Notes: a model not told the origin generated them from the letters alone. A stretch of 64,000 nucleotides of DNA from DASTFY01 sp963769115 (GCA_963769115.1 CAVYKN010000019.1:186001-250000), one strand, 5' to 3'. Shown: positions 30,316 through 41,103, counted from the first letter of the stretch. Numbers and translations are program-made.

Positions 30316-30335
30316 GGCCGGCCCGACGCGCCGGT

Positions 30336-30370
30336 GCTCGGGGTCCGGAGGGAGGTTCCGGACCCCGAGC
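30336..30370 (-). terminator. 14-bp perfect stem-loop after the second ammonium transporter
   Basis: GCTCGGGGTCCGGA (30336-30349) pairs exactly with TCCGGACCCCGAGC (30357-30370) around a 7-base loop. It starts 13 bases beyond the amt stop and before nhaA. There is no U-tract, but such U-less strong hairpins are used as terminators in high-GC actinobacteria. It would separate the amt and nhaA transcripts, both on the minus strand. Confidence 0.65.
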
Positions 30371-30382
30371 CCAACATGACGC

Positions 30383-31901
30383 TCACGCGTCGACAGGGAC
30401 CTTCCTGGCGGCCGGTGCCCCGGTCGGGGCGTTGGTGCCGACGCCGCTGAACGAACCCTGGAACTCCGGGTAGGCCAGGACGCCCATCTCCGGCAGGTCG
30501 AGGCCGGCCATCTCGTCCTCCGGCGTCGGGCGGATCCCGCCCTTCGTGAGGGCGTTCTGGATCTTGAAGAAGGCGAAGGCGATCCCGAAGATCACGGTGG
30601 CGATGACCGCCGCCCCGAGCAGCTGGGCGCCGAACTGGCCCCAGTCGCCCTTGATGATGCCCTCGACGCCGGTGGAGTCGGAGCCGTTCCAGCCGGCGCC
30701 GTAGCTGCCGTTGGCGAAGATGCCGACGGCCAGGACACCGAAGCAGCCGCACACGCCGTGGACGCTGACCGCACCCACGGGGTCGTCCACCTTGAGCTTG
30801 CGCTCGACGAAGAACACCGACTCGATGACGAGCACGCCGGCCACGCAACCGATCACTGCGGCCGCCCACGGCGCCACGAAGGCGCACGGGGCGGTGATGG
30901 CCACCAGCCCGGCGAGCATGCCGTTGGCCATCATGCCGGGGTCCGGCTTGCCGGTGCGGAACATGATCCAGAACATGGCGATGATCGATCCGAAGGCGCC
31001 GGCGATGGCGGTGTTCGTCGCCACGACGGCGAACTGGACGTCGGTCGACGCCAGCGTGGATGCGGCGTTGAAGCCGAACCAACCGAACAACAGGATGAAC
31101 GTGCCGAGCATCGCCATCGGGATGTGGTGACCGGGCAGCGCCCGCGGCGTGCCGTCCTTGGCGTACTTGCCGATGCGGGGACCGAGCACGATGGCTCCAG
31201 CCAGCGCGGCCGCACCACCGACCATGTGGACGACGCCGGAGCCGGCGAAGTCGACGTACCCGGCACCGAGGCTCATCGTGTCCCAGGTCTTGGCCAGCCA
31301 GCCGCCGCCCCACGTCCACGCCGCGAAGAGCGGGTAGTAGATGGCGCCGCAGAACAGGCCCCAGACGACGAAGCTGTTCCACTTCCAGCGCTCCGCCATG
31401 GCGCCGGTCGGGATGGTGGCGACCGTGTCCATGAAGGCGACCATGTAGAGGAAGAAGCCGACGAGCGCCGGCGTGATGCCTCCACCCGACAGCGCCCAAC
31501 CGCCCTTCCACAGGAACGACCCAGTTGCCCGACCCGACGAGCGAGCCACCGATCGGGGTGTCGAGCCCGAACAAGGAGTAGGAGAAGCCGCCGAAGGCGA
31601 GGGGGAAGCCGACGAAGAAGAAGCCGATGAACCCGAGGCCGAAGATGGCGAAGTTGGTGCTGACGACGTGAGCGGCGTGCTTGGCCCGGCAGAAGCCGGT
31701 CTCGACCAGCGCGAACCCGGCCTGCATGAAGATCACGAGGACGGCGCCGATCACGACCCACAGCAGGTTCGTCGACACCGCCAGCGAGTAGACGTCGGAG
31801 GTCGTCGCCGCGGGGTCGAACTCCTGCCCGAAGGCCGGGCCGGCGCACAACAGCGACAACGCCGCGCCGCCGACGACGGCGAGCAGTGCTTTCTTCTTCA
31901 C
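30383..31901 (-). CDS. amt: Ammonium transporter (Amt), paralogue 2, with signal peptide (one apparent frameshift)
   Basis: It starts at GTG 31901 behind GAGGAAG with a cleavable-looking signal (KKKALLAVVGGAALSLLCAGPAFGQ). Amt hallmarks are FVETGF-like ALVETGFCRAKHAAHV, GYVDFAGSGVVHMVGGAAAL, FGWFGFNAASTL and VSVHGVCGCFGVLAVGIFA. A shift near 31522 separates SLVGSGNW from FLWKGGWALSGGG. The signal peptide and about 505 residues make it the larger AmtB-like type, distinct from paralogue 1. No glnK accompanies it. The 5' leader has a CCGCCGC/GCGGCGG hairpin (about 31929-31944). Confidence 0.85.
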
Positions 31902-32055
31902 CTGATGGTCTTCCTCTCGCTCGGACCCCGCCGCACGCGGCGGACCCACGGGGCTACCTGTCAGGTTCCTGTTTAGGAGACGTCCATTTCGTGAGCGTTC
32001 GCCGCTGGTGTTCGTCGCGTATCGCTCGTCTGGCGTGTTTCTGACGCGAACCCCG

Positions 32056-32640
32056 TCAACGGGCGCCGTCGCGGTCCAGCCACTTGTGCGGCGTCTCGGG
32101 CACCGGGCCGGTGGCGAGCGCGATCGCCTCGTCCACGGTCACCGTGCGCTGGAGCAGCATGCGGTGCGCGGGACGGACGAAGCCATGCCGCACGGCAGCG
32201 TCGACGAACTGCACCAGCGGCTCCCAGAACCCGTCGACGTCGAGCAGGACGACCGGCTTGGCCTGCAGCCCGAGCTGCGTCCAGGTCAGGGCCTCGGCCA
32301 GCTCGTCGAGGGTGCCGAAGCCACCGGGCAACGCGATGAAGCCCGCCGACAGCGAGGCCATGAGCGCCTTGCGCTCGTGCATCGAGCCGACGACGTGGAG
32401 CGTCGTCAGGCCCCGGTGGGCGACCTCGGCCTGCTCGAGGAACTCCGGGATGACGCCGGTGACCTCGCCGCCGGCGTCGAGCACCGCGTCGGCCACCACG
32501 CCCATCAGCCCGACGTCGCCGCCGCCGTACACCAAGCCGATGCGCCTGCCGGCCAGCGCCCTCCCGAGCCGATCGGCCGTGTCCGCGAAGCCGGGCGCCG
32601 TCCCCGCGTTGGACCCGCAGAACACGCACAGCCGCAGCAC
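32056..32640 (-). CDS. LOG family protein (TIGR00730 type nucleoside monophosphate phosphoribohydrolase)
   Basis: From GTG 32640 the 194-aa protein opens LRLCVFCGSNAGTAPGFAD, followed by RIGLVYGGGDVGLMGVVADAVL and the LOG signature LPGGFGTLDELAEALTW with a conserved MHERKALM. The family releases free bases from cytokinin riboside 5'-monophosphates or AMP. In bacteria the physiological substrate is often unclear. An upstream in-frame ATG exists at 32691, but the family begins at about GTG 32640. It is divergent from the acyl-CoA dehydrogenase gene. Confidence 0.85.
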   Translation of the reverse strand: MLRLCVFCGSNAGTAPGFADTADRLGRALAGRRIGLVYGGGDVGLMGVVADAVLDAGGEVTGVIPEFLEQAEVAHRGLTTLHVVGSMHERKALMASLSAGFIALPGGFGTLDELAEALTWTQLGLQAKPVVLLDVDGFWEPLVQFVDAAVRHGFVRPAHRMLLQRTVTVDEAIALATGPVPETPHKWLDRDGAR

Positions 32641-32720
32641 GGCGCCGAGTCTCGCGGAGCGCAGTTGCGCGGTGGGACCGCTGGGCACCACCCGGCTACC
32701 GCTCGGTAACGTCAGCGGCC

Positions 32721-34326
32721 ATGACTTCCCCGGACCTGGAGGCGGCGGCGGCCGCCATCGATCTCGCGCACCACGTCGTCGGGCGGGGGGTGCAGCAGCT
32801 GGCCGAGAGCGGAGGGCCGGAGGTCCATCAGACGCTCGCTTACGACCTGGCCCACACCGCGGCGGGGGTGGAGATGGCGCGCTCGATGCTCGACTACGGC
32901 GCGACGGGGGAGCTCGAAGCCCGCCTGACCTGCGCGTTCGTGGCCGAGGCGCTGCACGACCTCGAGAGCCGCCTCATCGGACGCCAGGCTGCGTGGGGCC
33001 TGGACGACGATGCTCCGCTGGCCGGCGCCCGCGACTTCCTCGCCACCTACCGGCATCCGGACTTCCTGGCGGACCTGGCCACGACGCCCGGCCCCCGCCA
33101 CCTCGATCCGGACTTCGAGCTCGTGCAGGACAGCTTCCGGGCCTTCGCCGACAAGGAGATCGCACCCGTCGCCGAGCACGTGCACCGGACCAACGGCGAC
33201 GTTCCCGAGAGCATCGTCGCCGGCCTGGCCGAGATGGGCGCCTTCGGGCTGTCGGCGCCCGCCGAGTACGGCGGCTGGTCCGAGGGTGGTGACAGCGAGT
33301 ACCTGGGCATGGTCGTCGCCACCGAGGAGCTCTCCCGGGGTTCGCTCGGCATCGGCGGCTCGCTCATCACCCGACCGGAGATCCTCACCCGGGCCCTCGT
33401 GAGGGGCGGGACCGAGGAGCAGAAGCAGGAGTGGCTGCCGAAGCTGGCCTCGGGCGAGGTCATGGCCGCGGTGGCCGTCACCGAGCCCGACTACGGCTCG
33501 AACGTGGGCGGGATCAAGGCCACGGCCACACCGGCGGAGGGTCCGGACGGAGAGCCGGGCTACGCCATCAACGGGGTCAAGACCTGGTGCACGTTCGGCG
33601 CTCGGGCCGACGTGCTGATGCTCCTCGCCCGGACCGATGCCGACCGCAGCCTGACGCATCGCGGTCTCTCGCTCTTCGTCGTGCCCAAGCCGCGGGGCGA
33701 GGGGCACGGCTTCGAGTTCACGCAGGACGGCGGCGGCCGGATGGAGGGGCGGCCGATCGACACCATCGGCTATCGGGGCATGCACTCCTACGAGATCGCC
33801 TTCGACTCGTGGTGGGTGCCGGCCGCCAACCTGGTCGGCGGCGAGGGCGGCCTCGGCCGCGGCTTCTACTTCCAGATGGAGGGCTTCGAGAACGGCCGGC
33901 TGCAGACGGCGGCCCGGGCGGTCGGCGTGATGCAGGCCGCGTACGAGACCGCGCTCGACTACGCGGCCAACCGGACACGTCTTCGACCGGCCGATCGGCG
34001 ACTACGAGCTGACCAGGGTGAAGCTCGGGCGCATGGCCGCCGTCATCCAGGCCTCCCGCCAGTTCTCCTACGTCGTGGCGCGGCTGATGGCCAGAGGCCA
34101 GGGGACCATGGAGGCGGCGATGGTGAAGGCGTACGCCTGCAAGGCCGCCGAGTGGGTGACGCGCGAGGCCATGCAGATCCACGGCGGCTACGGGTACGCG
34201 GAGGAGTACGCCATCAGCCGCTTGTTCGTGGACGCCAGGGTCCTCTCGATCTTCGAGGGGACCGACGAGATCCTCTGCCTGCGGGTGATCGCCCGCCGCC
34301 TGCTCGACCAGGCCGGTCGGGGCTAG
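32721..34326 (+). CDS. mcd: Acyl-CoA dehydrogenase, methylsuccinyl-CoA dehydrogenase-like (one apparent frameshift)
   Basis: At about 535 residues it is longer than ordinary acyl-CoA dehydrogenases because of an N-terminal helical extension of roughly 110 residues (EVHQTLAYDLAHTAAGVEMARSML), as in (2S)-methylsuccinyl-CoA dehydrogenase. The core has VATEELSRGSLGIGGSLITRPEI, AVTEPDYGSNVGGI, INGVKTWCTFGARADVLMLLARTD and the C-terminal MQIHGGYGYAEEYAISRLFVDARVLSIFEGTDEI with the catalytic-type Glu. A shift near 33975 splits it before HVFDRPIGDYELTRVKLG. Overlap of its stop with a malyl-CoA lyase-like gene supports the ethylmalonyl-CoA pathway assignment. Confidence 0.68.
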
Positions 34327-35270
34327 CCGCTGTCGGCGCTGGAGCGCTTGAGGCCGGCCCGCTCCCCGCGGGAGACGAACTTGATGGCCATCTTGCGGCT
34401 GGCCTCGTCGATCATCTCGTCGCCGAACATGACCGCACCCTTGCCCTCGTCCTCGGTCGCCTCCCGGTACGCCTCGAGGATGTCCCAGGCCCGGTCGAAC
34501 TGCTCCTGCGTGGGCGAGAACACCTCGTTGAGGATCGTCACCTGGTCCGGGTGGAGCGCCCACTTGCCGTCGTACCCGAGCGTCCGCGTGCGCTTGCAGT
34601 AGTCCCGGAAGCCGTCGCTGTCCCGGATGTAGAGGTACGGACCGTCGATGACCTGCAGCCCGTTGGCCCGCCCGGCCATGAGGATCTTCGAGAAGACGTA
34701 GTGGAAGTGGTCACCCGGGTAGTCGGCGATCTGGACCCCGCCGGTCAGCACCGGCATCTCCATCGAGGCCGCGAAGTCGGCCGGGCCGAAGATGATGGTC
34801 TCCAGCCGTGGCGACGCGGCGCAGATCTCCTCCACGTTGATGAGGCCGCGGGTCGTCTCGATCTGGGCCTCGATCCCGATGTGGCCGACGGGCAGGCCGG
34901 CCGCCTGCTCCACCTGCGCCAGCAGGAGGTCGGTGGCCACCACCTGGGCCGCGCTCTCCACCTTCGGCACCATGATCTCGTCCAGCCGGGGGCCGGCCCC
35001 GCCGACCACGGCCATGACGTCGTAGGCCGTCCACTTCGTCGACCAGTCGTTCACACGGACGCACAGGACCTTGTCGCCCCACTCCTGGTCGCGGATGGCG
35101 GCGACCACCTTGTCCCGCGCCGCCTCCTTCTCCTTCGGCGCCACCGCGTCCTCGAGGTCGAGGAACACCATGTCGGCCGGGATGCCGGGGCCCTTGCCGA
35201 GCATCTTCTCGGAGGAGCCGGGGATGGACAGGCAGGAGCGCCGGGGGAGGTCCCGTGAACGTTCGGACAT
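34323..35270 (-). CDS. mcl: HpcH/HpaI-family CoA ester lyase, malyl-CoA/beta-methylmalyl-CoA lyase-like
   Basis: The 315-aa protein has the CitE-like TIM barrel: RRSCLSIPGSSEKMLGKGPGIPADMVFLDLEDAVAP, MVPKVESAAQV, IGIEAQIETTRGLINVEEI, IIFGPADFAASM and KWALHPDQVTILNEVFSP. Glu and Asp of IEAQIE and FGPADF bind Mg2+. The long insert with GDHFHYVFSKILMAGRANGLQVIDGPYLYI is characteristic of the malyl-CoA lyase branch rather than CitE. It cleaves malyl-CoA or methylmalyl-CoA to glyoxylate plus acetyl- or propionyl-CoA. It ends 4 bases into the Mcd-like gene (convergent). Confidence 0.78.
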   Translation of the reverse strand: MSERSRDLPRRSCLSIPGSSEKMLGKGPGIPADMVFLDLEDAVAPKEKEAARDKVVAAIRDQEWGDKVLCVRVNDWSTKWTAYDVMAVVGGAGPRLDEIMVPKVESAAQVVATDLLLAQVEQAAGLPVGHIGIEAQIETTRGLINVEEICAASPRLETIIFGPADFAASMEMPVLTGGVQIADYPGDHFHYVFSKILMAGRANGLQVIDGPYLYIRDSDGFRDYCKRTRTLGYDGKWALHPDQVTILNEVFSPTQEQFDRAWDILEAYREATEDEGKGAVMFGDEMIDEASRKMAIKFVSRGERAGLKRSSADSG

Positions 35271-35279
35271 GCCCTCAGG

Positions 35280-36059
35280 CTACGAGAAGGGGGTCTTCGG
35301 GCGCTCCTGCGGCACGCCGTCGATGATCAGATCGACCTTCTCGTTGTAGAAGCAGACCAGCCCGGCGACCTTGGCGCTCTCGGCCAGCGGGCTGCGGTAC
35401 ATCCAGACGAAGTCGTCGTACCGGCGGTCGCCGACCTGGACCGACCAGTAGTTCGCCGTGCCCTTGTACGGGCACTGGGTGACACGGTCGGACGGGGTGA
35501 GGAGCTCGGTGCGCACGTCCGAGAGCGGGAGGTAGTAGCGGGGAGGAAGCCCTGTCTCGAACAGGACGTGCGGCCGGCTGGAGTCGGCCAGCTCCACCCC
35601 GTCCACCATCACCTGCACCCGGCGCGAGCTGGCCAGGATGTCGACGCGGCTGTACGGCGAACGCGGGTGCACGTAGACCAGCTCGTCCTCCTCCAGCCAC
35701 TCGTCGAGGGCCTGCCACTCGAAGCGCACGAGGTCGCGCAGCTCCTCCAAGGGCGAGTCCGGATACGCCCAGGCTCCGTCGCGGGCGACGGCCTCGCCGG
35801 CGTGCACGTCGTAGTAGACGGCGTCTCCGCGGCTGGGTGAGTGCTCGGTGCGCCCGGACGGCTCCAGGCGGGCCCGCACGTCCTCGCGGGGGAGGTAGTA
35901 GGCGGGGTAGTAGGGGATCTCCCAGACCAGCCGCGGGCGGAGGGTGTCGACGACGACCTGGCCGCCGAGCACGGCCCGCACGCGCTTGGCGCTCGGCTCG
36001 ACTCGTACGCGGCCCCGGCTGCTGGGCCGGTGCGTGGTGCTGGTGCTGGTGTCGGTCAT
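35280..36059 (-). CDS. Tandem DUF427 domain protein
   Basis: The 259-aa protein contains two DUF427 repeats: VRAVLGGQVVVDTLRPRLVWEIPYYPAYYLPREDV and VQVMVDGVELADSSRPHVLFETGLPPRYYLPLSDV, each followed by a Tyr-rich strand (DAVYYDVHAG, TANYWSVQVGDRRYDDFVW). The duplication is intramolecular and ancient. The family is widespread in actinobacteria and proteobacteria with no established function. It follows 9 bases upstream of the lyase on the same strand. Confidence 0.82.
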   Translation of the reverse strand: MTDTSTSTTHRPSSRGRVRVEPSAKRVRAVLGGQVVVDTLRPRLVWEIPYYPAYYLPREDVRARLEPSGRTEHSPSRGDAVYYDVHAGEAVARDGAWAYPDSPLEELRDLVRFEWQALDEWLEEDELVYVHPRSPYSRVDILASSRRVQVMVDGVELADSSRPHVLFETGLPPRYYLPLSDVRTELLTPSDRVTQCPYKGTANYWSVQVGDRRYDDFVWMYRSPLAESAKVAGLVCFYNEKVDLIIDGVPQERPKTPFS

Positions 36060-36083
36060 GCCTTCAGGGTACGGCCGGCACCG

Positions 36084-36551
36084 TCAATAGGTTCCGCCAA
36101 GCTTCGTGTGGTCCCAGCTCATCACCCGCTCGACGTCGATCACGACGCCGACCCGCTTGGCCGCCTGGGCCTCGATGAAGGGTCGGGCCTCGGCGGTCAG
36201 CGCCGCCGGGCCCGTGTGGCGCCCTGCCACGCTGAGGGCGATGGCGATGATGGCGTCCCGGTCCTCGATGATCCGCCCCTGGCCGACCAGCTCGACCCCC
36301 TTCAGGGTCTCGTAGGTGGTGCCCTCCTCGGCCAGCGCGCTCACCTTGGGATCCCGCCGGAGGTTGAGGATCTTCTGGCTCTTGCCGAAGGTCCAGAACG
36401 CCACCTTCCCGTCGAGGAAGCCGTACCACATCGCCGCCAGGTGAGGATGGCCGGACGGCCCGATCGTGGCCACGTTGAGCGTGCGGGTCCCGGCCAGGAA
36501 GGCGTCGACCTCCTCCGGGGACATGGAGATCTGCTGGCGGCGGCTCGGCAT
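36084..36551 (-). CDS. Pyridoxamine 5'-phosphate oxidase-like (PPOX) protein, possibly F420-binding
   Basis: The 155-aa split-barrel protein has FLAGTRTLNVATIGPSGHPHLAAMWYGFLDGKVAFWTFGKSQKILNLRRDPKVSALAEEG, the classic PPOX/FDOR pattern. The tail WDHTKLGGTY is typical of actinobacterial F420-dependent or flavin-binding members. The cofactor cannot be fixed by eye. F420 fits with the two LLM proteins in this window. It is upstream of the DUF427 gene, separated by 24 bases. Confidence 0.78.
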   Translation of the reverse strand: MPSRRQQISMSPEEVDAFLAGTRTLNVATIGPSGHPHLAAMWYGFLDGKVAFWTFGKSQKILNLRRDPKVSALAEEGTTYETLKGVELVGQGRIIEDRDAIIAIALSVAGRHTGPAALTAEARPFIEAQAAKRVGVVIDVERVMSWDHTKLGGTY

Positions 36552-36580
36552 GCGGCCACCCTAGGCAGCGGGCGAGGCGG

Positions 36581-37399
36581 TCAGAAGGGTGAGGCCCGGA
36601 GGAGCTCGGGCGCGACGGGGCAGTCGATGCGGGCCAGCCCGTCGGCGACCGCCTCTGGTCCCGCCGGCCCGCACAGCGCCGAGACCAGGGCGAGCGAGGC
36701 GACGTCGTGGTCGAGCTCCCACCACCGACCGGCGGCCTCCAACCGGCTGACCACCGAGCGCCACAGCGGAAGGGGGAGCAGGCGCCCGACCCCGCCCACG
36801 AGCCAGACCGGGACCTCTGCGCAGTAGGCGACGGCGGCGGCGGCGTGGGACGAGGACGGCGCCACGAACGCGTCGGGACCGATGGCCTCCGCCTCCAGGA
36901 GGACGAGGTCGGCCGCGGCGGCCGCCGCGCCCAGACCGCCCGCCGCCACCTCCTCCACCTCGACGTCGGCCCGTTGCAGGCGGCGGGCCAGGCCGCCCCC
37001 GTGCCCGTACAGCCCGCCGTCGGCGGCGTCGACGGCCAGCACCAGCACGTCCCCCCGCCGGGTCAGGGCCTGCGCGACGAGGTCCGGCCAGCCGACGACG
37101 CACACCGTGGATTCGTCGGGCAGGGTCATGGCCAGCTCGTCGGCCGTCGTGTCGCACTCGATGGCCTCGACGCAGCGCCAGGCCTCGGCCAGGGGTTCGG
37201 CGGCGGTGAGCGTCCGGGCGCACAGCCACCACAGGGGCCCCGACGTGGGATGGCGCTCGACGATCCGGCGGCACGCAGTCACCAGGCCCGCGGGGTCCAA
37301 CCCCAGGCCGGCCAGCGCGCCCGCCGTCTCCCTCACCACGAGCGCGGGATCGGCGCCAGACGATCTCGCCACGTAGCGCAGCCGCTCGATCGGGTGCAC
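36581..37399 (-). CDS. eIF-2B/ribose-1,5-bisphosphate isomerase-like domain protein
   Basis: The 272-aa protein begins at GTG 37399 (VHPIERLRYVARSSGADPALVVRETAGAL). The second half has the IF-2B pattern: LVLAVDAADGGLYGHGGGLARRL, LVLLEAEAIGPDAFVAPSSSHAAAAVAYCAEVPVWLVGGVG. This matches the LLGADAV...GT...A..A....PV core of eIF2B-alpha, methylthioribose-1-phosphate isomerase and archaeal R15P isomerase, but catalytic Cys and Asp placement is not clear. It may be a non-enzymatic or sugar-phosphate-sensing relative. It is divergent from the thioredoxin-fold gene by 40 bases. Confidence 0.6.
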   Translation of the reverse strand: MHPIERLRYVARSSGADPALVVRETAGALAGLGLDPAGLVTACRRIVERHPTSGPLWWLCARTLTAAEPLAEAWRCVEAIECDTTADELAMTLPDESTVCVVGWPDLVAQALTRRGDVLVLAVDAADGGLYGHGGGLARRLQRADVEVEEVAAGGLGAAAAAADLVLLEAEAIGPDAFVAPSSSHAAAAVAYCAEVPVWLVGGVGRLLPLPLWRSVVSRLEAAGRWWELDHDVASLALVSALCGPAGPEAVADGLARIDCPVAPELLRASPF

Positions 37400-37439
37400 T
37401 TGGCGGACCCTACCCCTGCCCGCGCTACCTTCCCCCGCC

Positions 37440-37928
37440 GTGGCGAGCAACCCACCGCTGGACCTGACCCTCACACCGATCCAGGGCGAGGGGCGCACCC
37501 TGGAGCAGTGGCTGACCACGTTCCACCTCGTCTCCGTCCTCGTCGACCCGTACACCAACGAGAGCGCGTGGATCCTCGACACCGCGGCGCGGGTGATGCG
37601 CAACTTCACGGGCGCCGCCGTTCGCGTGAACTGGGTCGTGGCCGGCACGGCGGACGACGCCACCGCCTTCCTCGGGCCGCTGGCCGACGAGTTCCTGACC
37701 TTCGCCGATCCCGAGCGCGCCTATGTGAAGGCGCTGGGGCTCGAGCGCCTGCCCGCCTTCGTGTTCCTCCGCGTCGACGGTCAGGTGGTCGATGCCGCGG
37801 AGGGCTGGAACGCCATGGAGTGGCGCCAGGTCGCGGAGGCGGTGGCCGAGGCCACGGCCTGGACCCGCGCCGTCATCCCGGCTCCGGGGGATCCGCAGGC
37901 CTACGACGGGACCTTGGCGTTGGCTTGA
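37440..37928 (+). CDS. Thioredoxin-fold protein lacking CxxC, unknown function
   Basis: The 162-aa protein starts at GTG 37440. The pattern (HLVSVLVDPYTNESAWILDTAARVMRNF, VNWVVAGTADDATAFLGPL, YVKALGLERLPAFVFLRVDGQVV) has the alternating strands and cis-Pro (LPAFVF) of thioredoxin folds, but Cys residues are absent, so it cannot be a dithiol oxidoreductase. The 3' end overlaps the fumC tail by 56 bases in convergent orientation. I do not recognise a named family. Confidence 0.6.
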   Translation: MASNPPLDLTLTPIQGEGRTLEQWLTTFHLVSVLVDPYTNESAWILDTAARVMRNFTGAAVRVNWVVAGTADDATAFLGPLADEFLTFADPERAYVKALGLERLPAFVFLRVDGQVVDAAEGWNAMEWRQVAEAVAEATAWTRAVIPAPGDPQAYDGTLALA

Positions 37929-39312
37929 CCTTCGCGGTCACACCTCCGCCGGTGAGCGCCAGCGGATCGAGCAGCGTCGCGATCTCGGCCTCGTCGAGCA
38001 GCCCCTCCTCGCGCACGATCTCGGGCACGGTGCGGCCCTCCGTCATGGCCCGCTTGGCCACCACGGACGCCCGCTCGTAGCCGATGACCGGGTTGAGCGC
38101 GGTGATGAGCGCGGCGGAGGACTCCGCGTAGCGGCGCATCCTCGCCTCGTCCACCTCCAGGCCGGCGATGGCCCGATCGGCCAGCAGGCGGGCCGAGGAG
38201 GCCAGCAGGCGCAGCGACGTCAGCAGGCTGCGGGCCATGACCGGCATGGCGGTGTTGAGCTCGAACGTGGAGAGCGTGGCCGCGAAGGTCACGGCGGCGT
38301 CCTTGCCGACCACCTCGCACGTCACCTGCTGAACGGCCTCGGGGATGACCGGGTTGACCTTGCCCGGCATGATCGAGCTGCCCGGCTGGAGCGCGGGGAG
38401 CGCCACCTCGGCCAGCCCTGCCGCCGGGCCGGAGCCCAGCAAGCGGAGGTCGCCGGCCAGCTTGTGCAGCGACAGGGCCACGACCTTGGCCGCCGCGCTG
38501 GCCTCGACCACGGCGTCCTGCGCGGACTGGGCCTCGAAGTGGTCGACGGCCTCGGTCAGGGGCAGGCCCATGTCGGACGCCAGCGTGGCGATGACGCCGC
38601 GGGCGAAGCGCGGCGGCGCGTTGAGCCCGGTGCCGACCGCGGTGCCACCGAGCGGGAGCTCACCGAGGCGGGGCAGGACGTCCAGGAGCCGTTCCCGCGC
38701 CAGCTCGACCTGCCGGGCCCACCCACCGACCTCCTGCCCGAACGTGACGGGCGCGGCGTCCATCAGGTGCGTCCGCCCGGCCTTGACCGTACGGATGTGG
38801 GCCTTGGCCAAGCGGCGGAGCTCGGCGTGCAGGTGGTCGAGGGCAGGGATCAGCCGGCGCACGATCAGCCAGCAGGCGGCCAGCCGCAACGCGGAGGGGA
38901 ACACGTCGTTCGAGGACTGCGACGCGTTGACGTGGTCGTTGGGGTGGACCGGGGCGCCGAGGCGCTGCGAGGCCACGCTGGCCAGGACCTCGTTGGCGTT
39001 CATGTTGGTGCTCGTGCCCGAGCCGGTCTGGAACACGTCGAGGGGGAAGTGGTCGTCGAACGCGCCGAACGACATCTCGGACGCCGCCTCGTGGATGGCC
39101 GCGGCCACGTCCTTGGGGATCACCCGGAGGCGGCCGTTGACGGTGGCCGCCACCCCCTTGATCGAGCCCAGTGCGTGGATCAGCTCGACAGGCACGGTCT
39201 CGCCGGAGATCGGGAAGTTCTCGATCGCCCGCTGGGTCTGGGCCCCCCACAGCGCAGCGCTGGGGACCCGGACCTCGCCCAACGAGTCGTGCTCGATGCG
39301 ATGGTCGCTCAC
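37873..39312 (-). CDS. fumC: Class II fumarate hydratase
   Basis: The 479-aa protein opens with HRIEHDSLGEVRVPSAALWGAQTQRAIENFPIS and carries FQTGSGTSTNMNANEV, HPNDHVNASQSSNDVFPSA, KAGRTHLMDAAPVTFGQE and the superfamily signature GSSIMPGKVNPVIPEA. These are the full set for FumC, which hydrates fumarate to L-malate without metal. It starts at GTG 39312. The last 20 or so residues (KPTPRSRRRPADPPEPG) are atypical and overlap the opposite gene, so the natural stop may be slightly earlier. It is divergent from a class I fumarase. Confidence 0.92.
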   Translation of the reverse strand: MSDHRIEHDSLGEVRVPSAALWGAQTQRAIENFPISGETVPVELIHALGSIKGVAATVNGRLRVIPKDVAAAIHEAASEMSFGAFDDHFPLDVFQTGSGTSTNMNANEVLASVASQRLGAPVHPNDHVNASQSSNDVFPSALRLAACWLIVRRLIPALDHLHAELRRLAKAHIRTVKAGRTHLMDAAPVTFGQEVGGWARQVELARERLLDVLPRLGELPLGGTAVGTGLNAPPRFARGVIATLASDMGLPLTEAVDHFEAQSAQDAVVEASAAAKVVALSLHKLAGDLRLLGSGPAAGLAEVALPALQPGSSIMPGKVNPVIPEAVQQVTCEVVGKDAAVTFAATLSTFELNTAMPVMARSLLTSLRLLASSARLLADRAIAGLEVDEARMRRYAESSAALITALNPVIGYERASVVAKRAMTEGRTVPEIVREEGLLDEAEIATLLDPLALTGGGVTAKVKPTPRSRRRPADPPEPG

Positions 39313-39330
39313 GCCACCCACGCTAAAGCA

Positions 39331-39358
39331 CCCCACCGGAAGCAAGCTTCCGGCGGGG
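39331..39358. promoter_or_regulatory. Perfect hairpin in the divergent fumarase promoter region
   Basis: CCGGAAGC (39336-39343) and GCTTCCGG (39346-39353) pair around AA, and flanking CCCC/GGGG extends the stem to 12 pairs with one A/C mismatch. It lies 19 bases upstream of fumC and 84 bases upstream of the class I fumarase. In a divergent gap it cannot be an ordinary terminator for either gene, so an operator or 5' leader structure is more likely. Confidence 0.45.
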
Positions 39359-39441
39359 ACCCCGCACGTCCTACGAATGCTGTCCCAACCTTCGGGTTCC
39401 GACCCCCGAGCACAGCTGTCGAGGCGGATACCGTGACGGCG

Positions 39442-41076
<1,635 letters not shown>

Positions 41077-41103
41077 TCCCGCTGAGGGCGGGCCGGTCAG
41101 CGG

